This document shows, in pieces, positions 48,591-56,573 of a DNA stretch of 64,000 bases. The stretch is taken from contig CAWDDC010000002.1 of NCBI GenBank assembly GCA_963801045.1, positions 74,590 through 138,589 of the forward strand, read 5' to 3'. The notes beneath the pieces were generated by a model, which was not told the DNA's origin, searched no databases, and saw nothing but the letters and a program-made list of their open reading frames with translations. Both the position numbers and the translations under genes were made by a program. Positions within the stretch are counted from its first letter, which is position 1; each line of letters opens with the position of its first letter. The stretch is from JACCWP01 sp963801045 (GTDB lineage Bacteria; Actinomycetota; Actinomycetes; Propionibacteriales; Nocardioidaceae).

Positions 48591-49738
48591 CTAGACCTCG
48601 CACAGGACGCGCGCGTCCCGCGGTCGCCAGGTGATGTCGACGTCGGCGCCCACCGGGAACGGCTCGGCGTAGCCGGTCAGCGTCTCGGCCTCGAGCTCGC
48701 TGTCGCCGACGGTGATCGTGTACGCGAGCATCTCGCCGGTGTAGGAGTGCGACGCGACCCGGCCGTGCAGCCGGTCCGCGGTGTCGCTGCGGCGCCGTTG
48801 CGGCTGCTGGCCTCGACCTGCACGTGGTGGGGCCGGACCAGCAGGTTGATGTCCTGGCCGGGCTGCAGCGCGTCGCCGTCGTGGCTGGCCCGGATCGTGC
48901 CCACGCCGGCCACCTCCACCGAGGGCTTGGCGGGGTCGGGGTCGACGACCCGGCCGGGCAGCAGGTTGGCCCGGCCGATGAAGTCGGCGACGAACCTGCT
49001 GGCGGGACGCTCGTAGATGTCGGTCGGCGTACCGACCTGCTCGACCCGGCCGTCGTTCATGACCGCGATCTCGTCGGCCATCGACAGCGCCTCGTCCTGG
49101 TCGTGGGTGACGAACACCGTCGTGACGCCGATGCGGTGCACGATCGACCGGATCTCGGCACGCATCGCGGCGCGCAGCTTGGCGTCGAGGTTGGACAGCG
49201 GCTCGTCCAGCAGCAGCACCGACGGCTCGACCACCAGGGCGCGCGCGAGCGCGACGCGCTGCTGCTGGCCGCCGGACAGCTCCTTGACCCGCCGGTCGCC
49301 GAGGTGGCCGAGCTGCACCATGTCCAGCGCCTCCTGCACCCGGCGGGCCCGGTCGGCGCGAGCCACCTTGCGCATCTCCAGCCCGAACGCGACGTTGCGG
49401 TTGACGTCCAGGTGCGGGAACAGCGCGTAGGACTGGAACACCATCCCCATGCCGCGCTTGTGCACCGGGACGCTGGTCACGTCGGCGCCGTCGACCTCGA
49501 TCCGCCCGTACGACGGGTCGATGAGGCCGGCGACCATCCGCAGCGTCGTGGTCTTGCCGCAGCCGGAGGGGCCGAGCAGCGCGACCAGCTTGCCCTGCTC
49601 GAGCTCGAGGTCGATGCCGTCGACGGCGGGCACGTCCTGGCCGGCGTACGTCTTGGACAGACCCTGCAGCCGTACGTGCGTCGCGCCCCGGGTCGTGGCC
49701 TGCGGGCGGTCGGTCGTCGTGGCAGTCACGTCACTCAC
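48591..49738 (-). CDS. ABC transporter ATPase, PotA type (frame broken near 48795)
   Basis: About 382 residues. Walker A is GPSGCGKTTTL, the signature LSGGQQQRVALARAL, Walker B SVLLLDEPLSNLD, and the switch His is in VTHDQDEAL. A TOBE regulatory domain follows (NLLVRPHHVQVEA). The break near its end is fixed by adding CG in AACGGCGCCGCAG, giving GARSDTADRLHGRVASHSYTGEM and a C-terminus ending CEV. Its GTG start overlaps the binding-protein stop. Confidence 0.92.
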
Positions 49739-50829
49739 CCAGGATCTCGCGACGCCACAGCTCGGTCCACGCCTCGTTCTGCTCGGCGACGTACGTCCAG
49801 TCGACGTCCAGCATCTGCTGCTGCCGCTCGGGAGTCGTGGCGGTCCGCTCGGCGACCTCGGCGCTGACCTTCGCCTTGGTGTTGGTGGGGGCGTAGTACA
49901 TCTGCTCGGCGAACGCGCTCTGCGCCTCCGGGCTCAGCGCGTAGTCGATGAACGTCTGCGCCGCCTCGGGGGAGTCGCTGCCCTCGGTGAGGTTGATCGT
50001 GTTGATCTGGAAGACGCTGCCCTCGTCAGGGATCGCGACGCCGAGCTTGCCCTCGGAGTCGTCGGAGTAGTACTGCGCCCGGGCGTTCCAGCCGATGCCC
50101 ATGTCGGCGCTGCCGTTGGTGACCATCGTGTACGAGTCCGGGTTGGGCGCCCAGGTCTGCACGTCGGGGGCGAGGTCGGCCAGCTCCTCGACGGCCGGCT
50201 CGACGGTCTCGGTGTAGTCGGAGCCCAGCATGTTGTTGACGATCATCATCAGGCTGATGCCCTGGATGTCCGGGGCGGCCTCGAGCACGATCCGGCCGGC
50301 CGCCTCCTCACCCCACAGGTCCTCCCAGCTGGTCGGAGCCGTGGAGAGTCGCGTCGGTGTTGTAGAGCAGGACGAGGTTGTCGAAGGTGACCGCCGGACC
50401 GTAGTCGTCCGCGACCTGCCCGCGCTCGGCCACGTCGGCCATGTTCGGGACCTGTTCGGGGTCGAGCGGCTGGAAGATCCCGTCGCTGTTGCCGGTCGCC
50501 GCCACGGAGATGTCCATGATCGCCACGTCGGTCGTGGGGGCGGACTGCTCGGCCCGCAGCGAGGCCAGCATCTCCGACGAGGACTCCGCCGGTACGTACT
50601 CGACGTCGATGTCGGGGTACTTCTCCATGAACGGCTCGACCACCGCCTCGGTGTAGTTGTCCTGCACCACGCCGGAGTAGGCCATCAAGGTGACCTCCCC
50701 CGACGACTCGGTGTCCTCGGCGGGTTCGGTGTTGCCGCAGGCGGCAAGGCCCGCGCCGAGGGTGAGGGCGGTGAGCCCTCCCGCGCAGATGCGCAGGGTG
50801 GACCGGGATGTACGGGTGTGGCTCGGCAT
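49731..50829 (-). CDS. ABC transporter substrate-binding lipoprotein, PotD type (frame broken near 50340)
   Basis: About 366 residues. The lipoprotein signal LRICAGGLTALTLGAGLAAC ends at the lipobox. VTLMAYSGVVQDNYTEAVVEPFMEKYPDIDVEYV is the N-lobe, and FQINTINLTEGSDSPEAAQTFIDYALSPEAQSAFAEQMYYAPTN is the C-lobe signature of spermidine/putrescine-type binding proteins. Adding CG in CTCCACGGCTCC gives LHAAPTSWEDLWGEEAAGRIVLE. The family also binds other small cations and amino-sulfonates; the ligand is open. Confidence 0.88.
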
Positions 50830-50858
50830 GGTCGAGGCCTCCTCGGCCTGGTGTGGAG

Positions 50859-51548
50859 TCATCCGACCGAGTCGCGTGCCTCGATCGCGTAGTCGTCGAC
50901 GGTGTCGAAGCCGTCGGCGTTGAAAGCGAGCTGCCGCCGCAGCGACAGCAGGATGTGGTCGCGCACGGCCTGCTCGGCGACCTGTGGGTCGCGGGTCAGC
51001 AGGGCGTCGATGATCTGCTGGTGCGTGTCGGCCACGTCGTGCAGCCCGACGCGCTGGTGAGCGACGTACCACAGGCGCAGCGACCCGCAGTTGAGCCGGT
51101 CGACGGCCTCGGTGAGGAACCGGTTGTCCGCGCCGCGGGTGATGGCGATGTGCAGGGCGTGGTCGGCCTCGATGTTGGCGTAGACGTCACCTGCGCGAGC
51201 GGTCCTGCGCACCTCGTCGCCCAGCCGCTGCACCTCGCGCAGCTGCTCGTCCGTGGCGCGGGTTGCTGCCAGCCGCGCGGCCGGCCGCTCCAGCTGCATC
51301 CGGGACTCGTACAGCCGGTGCAGGTCCTTGACCGACAGGTCGCGGACGTACGGCGTGCGCCGTGGCGGCCAGACGATGAACTGCTCGAGGGCGAGCCGCT
51401 TCAGGGCCTCCCGGATCGGGGTGCGCCCCGTCCCGAGCTGCTGCATCAGCGCGACCTCGTCGAGTGCCTCGTCGCCGGGGATCTGCCCGACCACGATCGC
51501 TCGTCGCAGCGAGAGGTACGCCTGGTCGGCCTTCGTGCTCGGTGCCAC
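50859..51548 (-). CDS. GntR-family regulator, FadR/FCD type
   Basis: 229 residues, frame intact. The winged helix is DQAYLSLRRAIVVGQIPGDEALDEVALMQQLGTGRTPIREALKRLALEQFI. The FCD domain (residues 85-220) has DVYANIEADHALHIAITRGADN and TQQIIDAL-type helices with Asp/His metal ligands (ADHALH, ADTHQQ). It heads the minus-strand transporter operon and has an inverted repeat ten bases before its start. Such regulators bind carboxylic acids, so the operon substrate or product is probably one. Confidence 0.92.
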   Translation of the reverse strand: MAPSTKADQAYLSLRRAIVVGQIPGDEALDEVALMQQLGTGRTPIREALKRLALEQFIVWPPRRTPYVRDLSVKDLHRLYESRMQLERPAARLAATRATDEQLREVQRLGDEVRRTARAGDVYANIEADHALHIAITRGADNRFLTEAVDRLNCGSLRLWYVAHQRVGLHDVADTHQQIIDALLTRDPQVAEQAVRDHILLSLRRQLAFNADGFDTVDDYAIEARDSVG

Positions 51549-51557
51549 CCTGGATCC

Positions 51558-51584
51558 TCTCGATATATCTGTGGTGTATCGAGA
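51558..51584. promoter_or_regulatory. Operator for the GntR regulator
   Basis: TCTCGATATA (51558-51567) and TGTATCGAGA (51575-51584) form a 10-bp inverted repeat with one mismatch and a 7-base spacer. The AT-rich centre, including TATA and TGTAT, is unusual in this GC-rich DNA. It is ten bases upstream of the regulator gene. Confidence 0.75.
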
Positions 51585-51722
51585 ATGTACTCAAGCGGCG
51601 GATGCTGTCAACAGATGGGGAGGAAATATCTGAAATCGGGCAAGGCAGACCTGCGCCCCGCGCCGACCGGGGTCGGGGCGGGGCGCTGGTGTGCGTGCAG
51701 GTGGTGGCCGGGGCGCGGTGCG

Positions 51723-52304
51723 TCAGGCGTGGACCGCGGCGCCTTCCGAGGCCGCCTGCGCGGCGTCGAACTCGCTGTCGGCCGAGCCGGTGGTGAGGTC
51801 GCCGCCCACGGTCTCCAGGTGTGCCCGGACGAACCAGTGGAACAGCTCGAGCTGCTTGATCTGGCCGATCAGCATGTCCTCGGAGACCGCGTCGATCTCA
51901 CCGACGGTCTCCTGTGCCGTGCGATGGGCGCCGAGCACGCCGTTGTAGACCACGTCGAGGGCACCGAGGTGCTCATCGGTGGTGCCGCGGTCGAGGGAGT
52001 AGTCGTCCCAGGTGCGGTGCTCGACCAGCGCGCCGGGGGTGCCGATGGGGGCGAGCCCCAGGGTGGCGATGCGTTCTGCGGTCTCGTCGACCATCGCGCG
52101 GACCTCGTCGACGTGCGGGTCGATCATCTCGTGCACCGCGATGAAGTGCGGGCCGACGACGTTCCAGTGCACGTGCTTGAGGGTGAGCTGGAGGTCGTTG
52201 AGGGCGTTCAGGCGCTCCTGCAGGATCTTGGCGACCTGATGGCCCTTGTCCGTGCTGATGCCGGGGGTGGTGTACGCGCCGTAGCGGGCAGATTCGGTAG
52301 CCAT
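51723..52304 (-). CDS. dps: Dps family iron-storage/DNA-protection protein
   Basis: 193 residues. LQLTLKHVHWNVVGPHFIAVHEMIDPHVDEVRAMVDETAERI carries the inter-subunit ferroxidase residues (His in HWNV, His/Asp/Glu following). The C-terminal helix is MLIGQIKQLELFHWFVRAHLE. A short Ala/Ser-rich tail follows. It forms 12-mers that oxidise iron with peroxide and coat DNA. It stands alone with its own promoter region. Confidence 0.93.
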   Translation of the reverse strand: MATESARYGAYTTPGISTDKGHQVAKILQERLNALNDLQLTLKHVHWNVVGPHFIAVHEMIDPHVDEVRAMVDETAERIATLGLAPIGTPGALVEHRTWDDYSLDRGTTDEHLGALDVVYNGVLGAHRTAQETVGEIDAVSEDMLIGQIKQLELFHWFVRAHLETVGGDLTTGSADSEFDAAQAASEGAAVHA

Positions 52305-52344
52305 GCTTCGAACGTAACCCGCTGATCCGAGGATGCAATTCGGT

Positions 52345-52740
52345 TCACTCAGCGGGCGCGGGCTCCAGCGTGAAGGTGTGCGTGCCGTCACTGTCGATCT
52401 CGATCGTCGCCGAGCCCGCGAGCCCGGCGAGCTGGTCGGTGGCCGAGCCCGGCGCGACCGCCCAGCGGACGAGGTCGGGGGAGCCGGCCGCCTGGTGCAG
52501 CAGCACGAACCGGCCCGCCCGGCCGTGGATGGTGACGTCGAAGGTCTCCAGCCCGACGTACTCCGCGCCCTGCTCCTCGACCATCGACATCACCAGCCAG
52601 GCGGTGCTGGTGCCCTCGATGTCGCCGCTGAACGTCTTGGTGACGGTCGCGCGGGAGAAGCTCCGGCCGCCGGCGTAGGTCAGCGGCTCCTGGTCCCAGG
52701 AGTCGATCGTGAAGGTCGCCTGTGCCCACTCGAGATCCAT
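52345..52740 (-). CDS. DUF3224 family protein
   Basis: 131 residues, small beta-barrel. FTIDSWDQEPLTYAGGRSFSRATVTKTFSGDIEGTSTAWLVMSM and YVGLETFDVTIHGRAGRFVLLHQ match the DUF3224 pattern, in which TKTFSGDIEG is most conserved. The function is unknown; the fold resembles allene oxide cyclase-like barrels. It may share a transcript with dps (40-base gap, same strand, upstream of it). Confidence 0.85.
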   Translation of the reverse strand: MDLEWAQATFTIDSWDQEPLTYAGGRSFSRATVTKTFSGDIEGTSTAWLVMSMVEEQGAEYVGLETFDVTIHGRAGRFVLLHQAAGSPDLVRWAVAPGSATDQLAGLAGSATIEIDSDGTHTFTLEPAPAE

Positions 52741-52792
52741 GCGCAGAACCTACGATCTGCCACCCCCATCGACGCGTGGCACGCTGGGCGGC

Positions 52793-53077
52793 ATGGAGAT
52801 CGCGGTGGTGGACGTACCCGAGCAGAACCGGTTCGAGGCCCGCACGCCCGACGGCACGGTGGCCGGCTTCTCGGCCTACCAGCGCGACGGCGACCGGACG
52901 ATCATCACGCACACCGAGGTGGACGACGCGTACGAGGGCGAAGGCGTCGGGTCCCAGCTGGTGCAGGGGATGCTCGACCAGCTGCGCGAGCGCGGCCAGG
53001 CCGTGCGACCCGACTGCCCGTTCGTGAAGGCCTGGATCGACAAGCACCCCGCCTACGGCATGATCGCCCGCTCCTGA
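52793..53077 (+). CDS. Small GNAT-fold N-acetyltransferase (PF14542-like)
   Basis: 94 residues. FEARTPDGTVAGFSAYQRDGDRTIITHTEVDDAYEGEGVGSQLVQGMLDQLRERG contains the acetyl-CoA loop EGEGVGSQLV. RPDCPFVKAWIDKHPAYG is the conserved C-terminal block. It resembles YjdJ/YidJ-like mini-acetyltransferases. It is divergent from the DUF3224 gene by about 50 bases; the acceptor is unknown. Confidence 0.88.
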   Translation: MEIAVVDVPEQNRFEARTPDGTVAGFSAYQRDGDRTIITHTEVDDAYEGEGVGSQLVQGMLDQLRERGQAVRPDCPFVKAWIDKHPAYGMIARS

Positions 53078-53082
53078 CCCCC

Positions 53083-53165
53083 GGCGATCATCCGCGCACC
53101 ACGCCCAGGCGATCATCCGCGCACTACGCCGCCCGCCCCTCGGGCGATCATCCGCGCAGTACGCC
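53083..53165. repeat. Three 23-bp direct repeats between convergent genes
   Basis: Copies at 53083-53105, 53108-53130 and 53143-53165 share GGCGATCATCCGCGCA and end ACGCC, with two variable bases before the end. Centre spacing is 25 and 35 bases. The last copy contains the stop codon of the minus-strand lipoprotein gene. Confidence 0.9.
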
Positions 53166-53756
53166 TACCGCCGGGGCGGCGTCGGTGCTGGCCGTGAACG
53201 TGCCGTTGGTGGCATCGGCGCAATGGTTGGGCTCCACCTCGGTCGACACCCAGACGACGCCCTGGCCGTAGCGCAGCGCCAGCAGGTACTCCGTCGCCGG
53301 ACCCGCGATCTCGGTACACAGCTCCGGTGAGCCCGATGCGGGCTCGAGGCGGCGGAGCTCGGCGAGACCGCGGGCAAGTGCCTGCGGCTTCGGCTCGAGC
53401 TGCGTCGTGAGCGACAGGCCGCGCGGCGACTCCGTGTTCTGCCCACGGTAGGCGCACAGCAGCGCGGCGTCGGGCTCGGCGTCGGGGACCAGTGCGGTCT
53501 GGGCGAGCCGGGCGGGTGCGCGGTCGGGGACCCAGCCGGGCTTCGCGCCCTGGTAGGCATCGGGGCAGGTCAACTTGTTGGACCCGTCGCCGGGGTCGAC
53601 CGGCCGGGGGAGGGGGACGGCGTCACTGGGGTCCTGGGTGCCCTGCGGGGTCGTCGGGTCGGACCCGCCAGCCTCGGTGTCCTCACCGGAGGCGGTCTGG
53701 CCGCACCCGGCCACCAGCGCGAGCAGGGCGGTCGTGGTCGCGAGGAGTGTCCGCAT
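53148..53756 (-). CDS. Putative lipoprotein, DUF3558-like
   Basis: 202 residues. MRTLLATTTALLALVAGC is a lipoprotein signal with lipobox VAGC. An acidic, Pro/Thr-rich linker (about residues 20-60) precedes a globular part with four Cys (LTCPDAYQG, LLCAYRG, ELCTEIAG, NHCADATNG), probably two disulfides. This Cys layout resembles actinobacterial DUF3558 lipoproteins. The function is unknown. Its last codons lie within a direct repeat. Confidence 0.7.
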   Translation of the reverse strand: MRTLLATTTALLALVAGCGQTASGEDTEAGGSDPTTPQGTQDPSDAVPLPRPVDPGDGSNKLTCPDAYQGAKPGWVPDRAPARLAQTALVPDAEPDAALLCAYRGQNTESPRGLSLTTQLEPKPQALARGLAELRRLEPASGSPELCTEIAGPATEYLLALRYGQGVVWVSTEVEPNHCADATNGTFTASTDAAPAVGVLRG

Positions 53757-53802
53757 ACGTGCTGGGACGGTCCCGGCGGCGAGCGGGTTCCGTCCCTCGC
53801 CC

Positions 53803-53860
53803 CCGCGAACGATCCGACCTGATGACTGCCCGGGCCGTCGTGGCGTCGGATCGTTCGGGG
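53803..53860. repeat. Hairpin element, family B
   Basis: CGAACGATCCGAC (53806-53818) and GTCGGATCGTTCG (53845-53857) are exact complements. The core is divergent but alignable to the 37-kb elements. It lies between the divergent lipoprotein and peptide-ligase genes. Confidence 0.85.
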
Positions 53861-53939
53861 CTGCGGAAACCGGGGCGGGCGGCCACCGACGGGGGCAGAC
53901 TGGCCGGGCGGGAGCGCCGTACCGGTGAGGGAGTCCGCC

Positions 53940-55702
53940 GTGACCCAGCAGGCCGAGAGTGCAGTCGACCGGCGCCCGGGCCACAGGCCGCTGGCCGACA
54001 TGGGACCGGCGGAGCGGGAGGCGGCCTTCGACCGGCTGCAGGAGCGGCTGCCCGACGTGTGGCGCTCGATCCGGGTCGACGCCCCGAACGAGTCCGTCGT
54101 GGTGGTCCCGTCGGTCAGCATCGAGCGGCTGGGCGAGGAGAGCGGCACCGAGCTGCAGGCGTACGAGCAGCGCTATCTGTTCCTGCTCTTCCTGCTGCGG
54201 CAGCCGCGGCTGCGGATGGTGTACGTGACGTCGACGCCGGTGGACCCGATGGTCGTCGAGTACTACCTGGCGCTGCTGCCCGGCGTCATCCCGAGCCACG
54301 CCCGGTCCCGGCTCTCGCTGGTGTCGGTCGGTGACGCGTCGGCGCGGCCGCTGAGCGACAAGCTGCTGGAGCGGCCGGGACTGCTGCGCCGGATCGCGTC
54401 GCTGGTGCCCGACCCGCACGCGCTCGCACCTGATCCCGTTCAACACGACCGAGGCCGAGCGCGACATCGCGCTGGCACTGGGGATCCCGATGTACGGCGC
54501 GCACCCGCGGCTGTTCCCACTCGGCACCAAGACCGGGTGCCGGCGGCTGTTCGCCGAGGAGGACGTACGGCACCCGCTCGGCGTCGAGGGACTGTTCGAC
54601 GAGCAGCAGGTGGTCGACGCGGTGGTCGGGATGCGCCGGCAGCGGCCGGTGCCCGAGGTGATCGTCAAGCTGGACGAGGGCGTGTCGGGGGAGGGCAACG
54701 CGCTGGTCGACCTGCGCGACCTGCCGGCGTCGGGTGCCGTTGACGAGGCGGACGCGGTGCGGGACCGGCTGCGGGCGATGCAGCCGGAGCAGCAGGACGC
54801 GACGTACGACGAGTTCATGGCCCTGCTGGGCAAGCGGGGCGGCATCGTCGAGGAGCGCATCGTGGGCGAGGAGCTGCGCAGCCCGAGCGTGCAGCTGCGG
54901 GTGCTGCCCACGGGCGAGGTCGAGCAGCTGTCCACGCACGACCAGCTGCTCGGCGGTCTCAGCGGGCAGAGCTATCTCGGCTGCGTGTTCCCGGCCGACC
55001 CGGCGTACGCGGCGGCGATCAGCCGGCTGGCGGGTGTGGTGGGGCAGCGGCTGGCCGACGAGGGGGTGCTGGGCCGGTTCGCGGTCGACTTCGTGGTGGT
55101 GCGGGACGAGGCGGGCGGCTGGACGCCGTACGCGATCGAGATCAACCTGCGCAAGGGCGGCACCACGCACCCGTTCCTGACCCTGCAGTTCCTCACCGAC
55201 GGCACGTACGACCCGGAGGAGGCGCTGTTCCGCACGCCCACCGGCGACGTGAAGCACCTGGTCGCCACCGACCACCTGGAGCGGCCCGAGCTGCGCGGGC
55301 TGCTGCTGGACGACCTGTTCGACATCGTGGCCCGGCACCGGCTGCAGTTCGACCAGTCGCGGCAGGAGGGCGTGGTGTTCCACATGCTCAGCTCGCTCAC
55401 CGAGCTCGGCCGGATCGGGCTCACCGCCGTGGGCAACACCCCCGAGCGGGCGCAGGAGATCTACCGGCAGGCCGAGGACGTGCTGCTCGCCGAGGCGCGG
55501 GATGCGTTGCGGGACATCGAGGTCACGCTACTCTACGCCGATCTTCCGGCCGTACGTGCGCCGGAGGCGATCGTCACGCCGGAAGATCCGGCGCAGCCCC
55601 ACGCACATCTTCCGCCCGTACGCGCGCCGGAGCGACCGTCACGCCGGAAGATCGCCGAGCCCGCCGCGACACGCCCGGGGCGGACCCTCCACAGGCCGCT
55701 GA
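53940..55702 (+). CDS. PGM1-type ATP-grasp peptide ligase (frame broken near 54438; 3' end unclear)
   Basis: ATP-grasp ligase related to pheganomycin peptide ligase PGM1. Domain order: pre-ATP-grasp (VVVVPSVSIERLGEESGTELQAYEQRYLFLLFLLRQPRLRMVYVTSTPVDPMVVEYYLALLPG), then ATP-grasp (EVIVKLDEGVSGEGNALVDL, GGIVEERIVGEELRSPSVQLRV, YAIEINLRKGGTTHPFLTLQFL with metal-binding EIN). About 530 conserved residues end near EARDALRDIEVTLLY. Adding CG in GCGCTCGCACC gives ALAHLIPFNTTEAERDIALALG. The frame then runs open through hairpin elements to 56076, into nrdR; a neighbouring frame stops at 55702. GTG 53940 follows AGGGAG. It may join amino acids or peptides; no peptide precursor gene is seen. Confidence 0.8.
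55540..55653. repeat. Two hairpin elements, family A, at the ligase 3' end
   Basis: Element 1: GATCTTCCGGC (55540-55550) and GCCGGAAGATC (55578-55588), exact complements around a 27-base core starting CGTACGTGCGCC. Element 2 (about 55606-55653) is similar, with one stem change. They start where the conserved part of the ligase ends. Confidence 0.88.
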
Positions 55703-55800
55703 CCTGCGGCGATGCGGGGCCTGGGGAGAAAGTGTCGGTGGGTTCCCGGATGCTGTTGCCAGCGTCACACCGCAGGCGTACGGTTCCCAACATCTGGTGG

Positions 55801-55891
55801 TTACACTGGTGTAAGTCACCCACAGGTTGTGTCACAGGTTCGGGCGACTTACCCACAGGCCAGGCGGGTCCGTCCCCAGCGGATCCACAGG
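55801..55891. promoter_or_regulatory. nrdR: Putative regulatory region of nrdR-nrdJ
   Basis: The palindrome TTACACTGGTGTAA lies at 55801-55814. GTAAGTCACCC (55811-55821) and GGGCGACTTAC (55842-55852) form an inverted repeat with one mismatch. CCACAGG occurs at 55820, 55853 and 55885, and TTACCCACA (55849-55857) differs from the DnaA box at one base. NrdR boxes are plausible here, but I cannot match a published consensus well. Confidence 0.4.
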
Positions 55892-55928
55892 TTCGTCCCC
55901 AACGGCGACGCGGAAGGAGGCACCGGCG

Positions 55929-56462
55929 GTGCACTGCCCGTACTGCAAGCACACCGACACCCGGGTCCTCGACAGCCGCGTGGCCGACGACGGCGGACAG
56001 ATCCGGCGCCGCCGGGCATGCCAGGCCTGCGACCGGCGTTTCACCACGGTGGAGCAGATCCAGCTCGCGGTGGTGAAGCGCTCCGGCGCGACCGAGCCGT
56101 TCAACCGCGACAAGGTCGTCGCCGGCGTGCGCAAGGCGTGCAAGGGCCGCCCGGTGACCGACGACGACCTCGCCCGGCTCGGCCAGACGGTCGAGACCGA
56201 GCTGCGGGCCGCCGGCGCCGCGTACGTGCCCGCCGACGAGGTGGGCCTGGCCGTGCTCGAGCCGCTGCGCAGCCTCGACCAGGTGGCCTACCTGCGGTTC
56301 GCGAGCGTCTACAAGGCGTTCGACTCCGTGGACGACTTCGCCGACGAGGTGGCCAGCCTGATGGCTGAGCGCGCCGACGCCGAGCAGGCCGAGCAGGCCG
56401 AGCACCACGAGCAGACCGGGCGGGCCGAGCAGCCCGCCGGTCCGCCGGGCGGCAGCCCCTGA
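55929..56462 (+). CDS. nrdR: Transcriptional repressor NrdR
   Basis: 177 residues. The zinc ribbon has Cys3, Cys6, Cys31 and Cys34 (CPYCKHTD...RACQACDRRF). The ATP-cone covers about residues 46-136 (VVKRSGATEPFNRDKVVAGVRKACKGRPV). A Glu/Gln/Ala-rich tail of about 30 residues is longer than usual. I chose GTG 55929 because it has AGGAGG upstream and gives the invariant (M)HCPYC start. NrdR senses ATP/dATP and represses ribonucleotide reductase genes; nrdJ follows directly. Confidence 0.95.
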   Translation: MHCPYCKHTDTRVLDSRVADDGGQIRRRRACQACDRRFTTVEQIQLAVVKRSGATEPFNRDKVVAGVRKACKGRPVTDDDLARLGQTVETELRAAGAAYVPADEVGLAVLEPLRSLDQVAYLRFASVYKAFDSVDDFADEVASLMAERADAEQAEQAEHHEQTGRAEQPAGPPGGSP

Positions 56463-56465
56463 GAC

Positions 56466-56507
56466 CCGCCGGTGGGGCGTGCAGGGGAAGGTGCGCCCCA
56501 CCGGCGG
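56466..56507. terminator. Perfect 14-bp hairpin between nrdR and nrdJ
   Basis: CCGCCGGTGGGGCG (56466-56479) and CGCCCCACCGGCGG (56494-56507) are exact complements around a 14-base loop. It starts three bases after the nrdR stop and ends 66 bases before nrdJ. It could attenuate read-through so that NrdR and NrdJ levels differ. Confidence 0.7.
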
Positions 56508-56573
56508 TACCACCACAGCTTCAGCAGTAGCAGGACCATGAACGATGGACGCGACGATCGAGGGAGATGCCAG

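Noticed and set aside
53083..53165. CRISPR-like array of 23-bp repeats
   Set aside because: Spacers are 2 and 12 bases, unequal and too short, and there are no cas genes.
55689..55928. Cobalamin riboswitch before nrdRJ
   Set aside because: I see no B12-box-like sequence or the expected long structured leader. Class II reductase genes need not be under B12 control.
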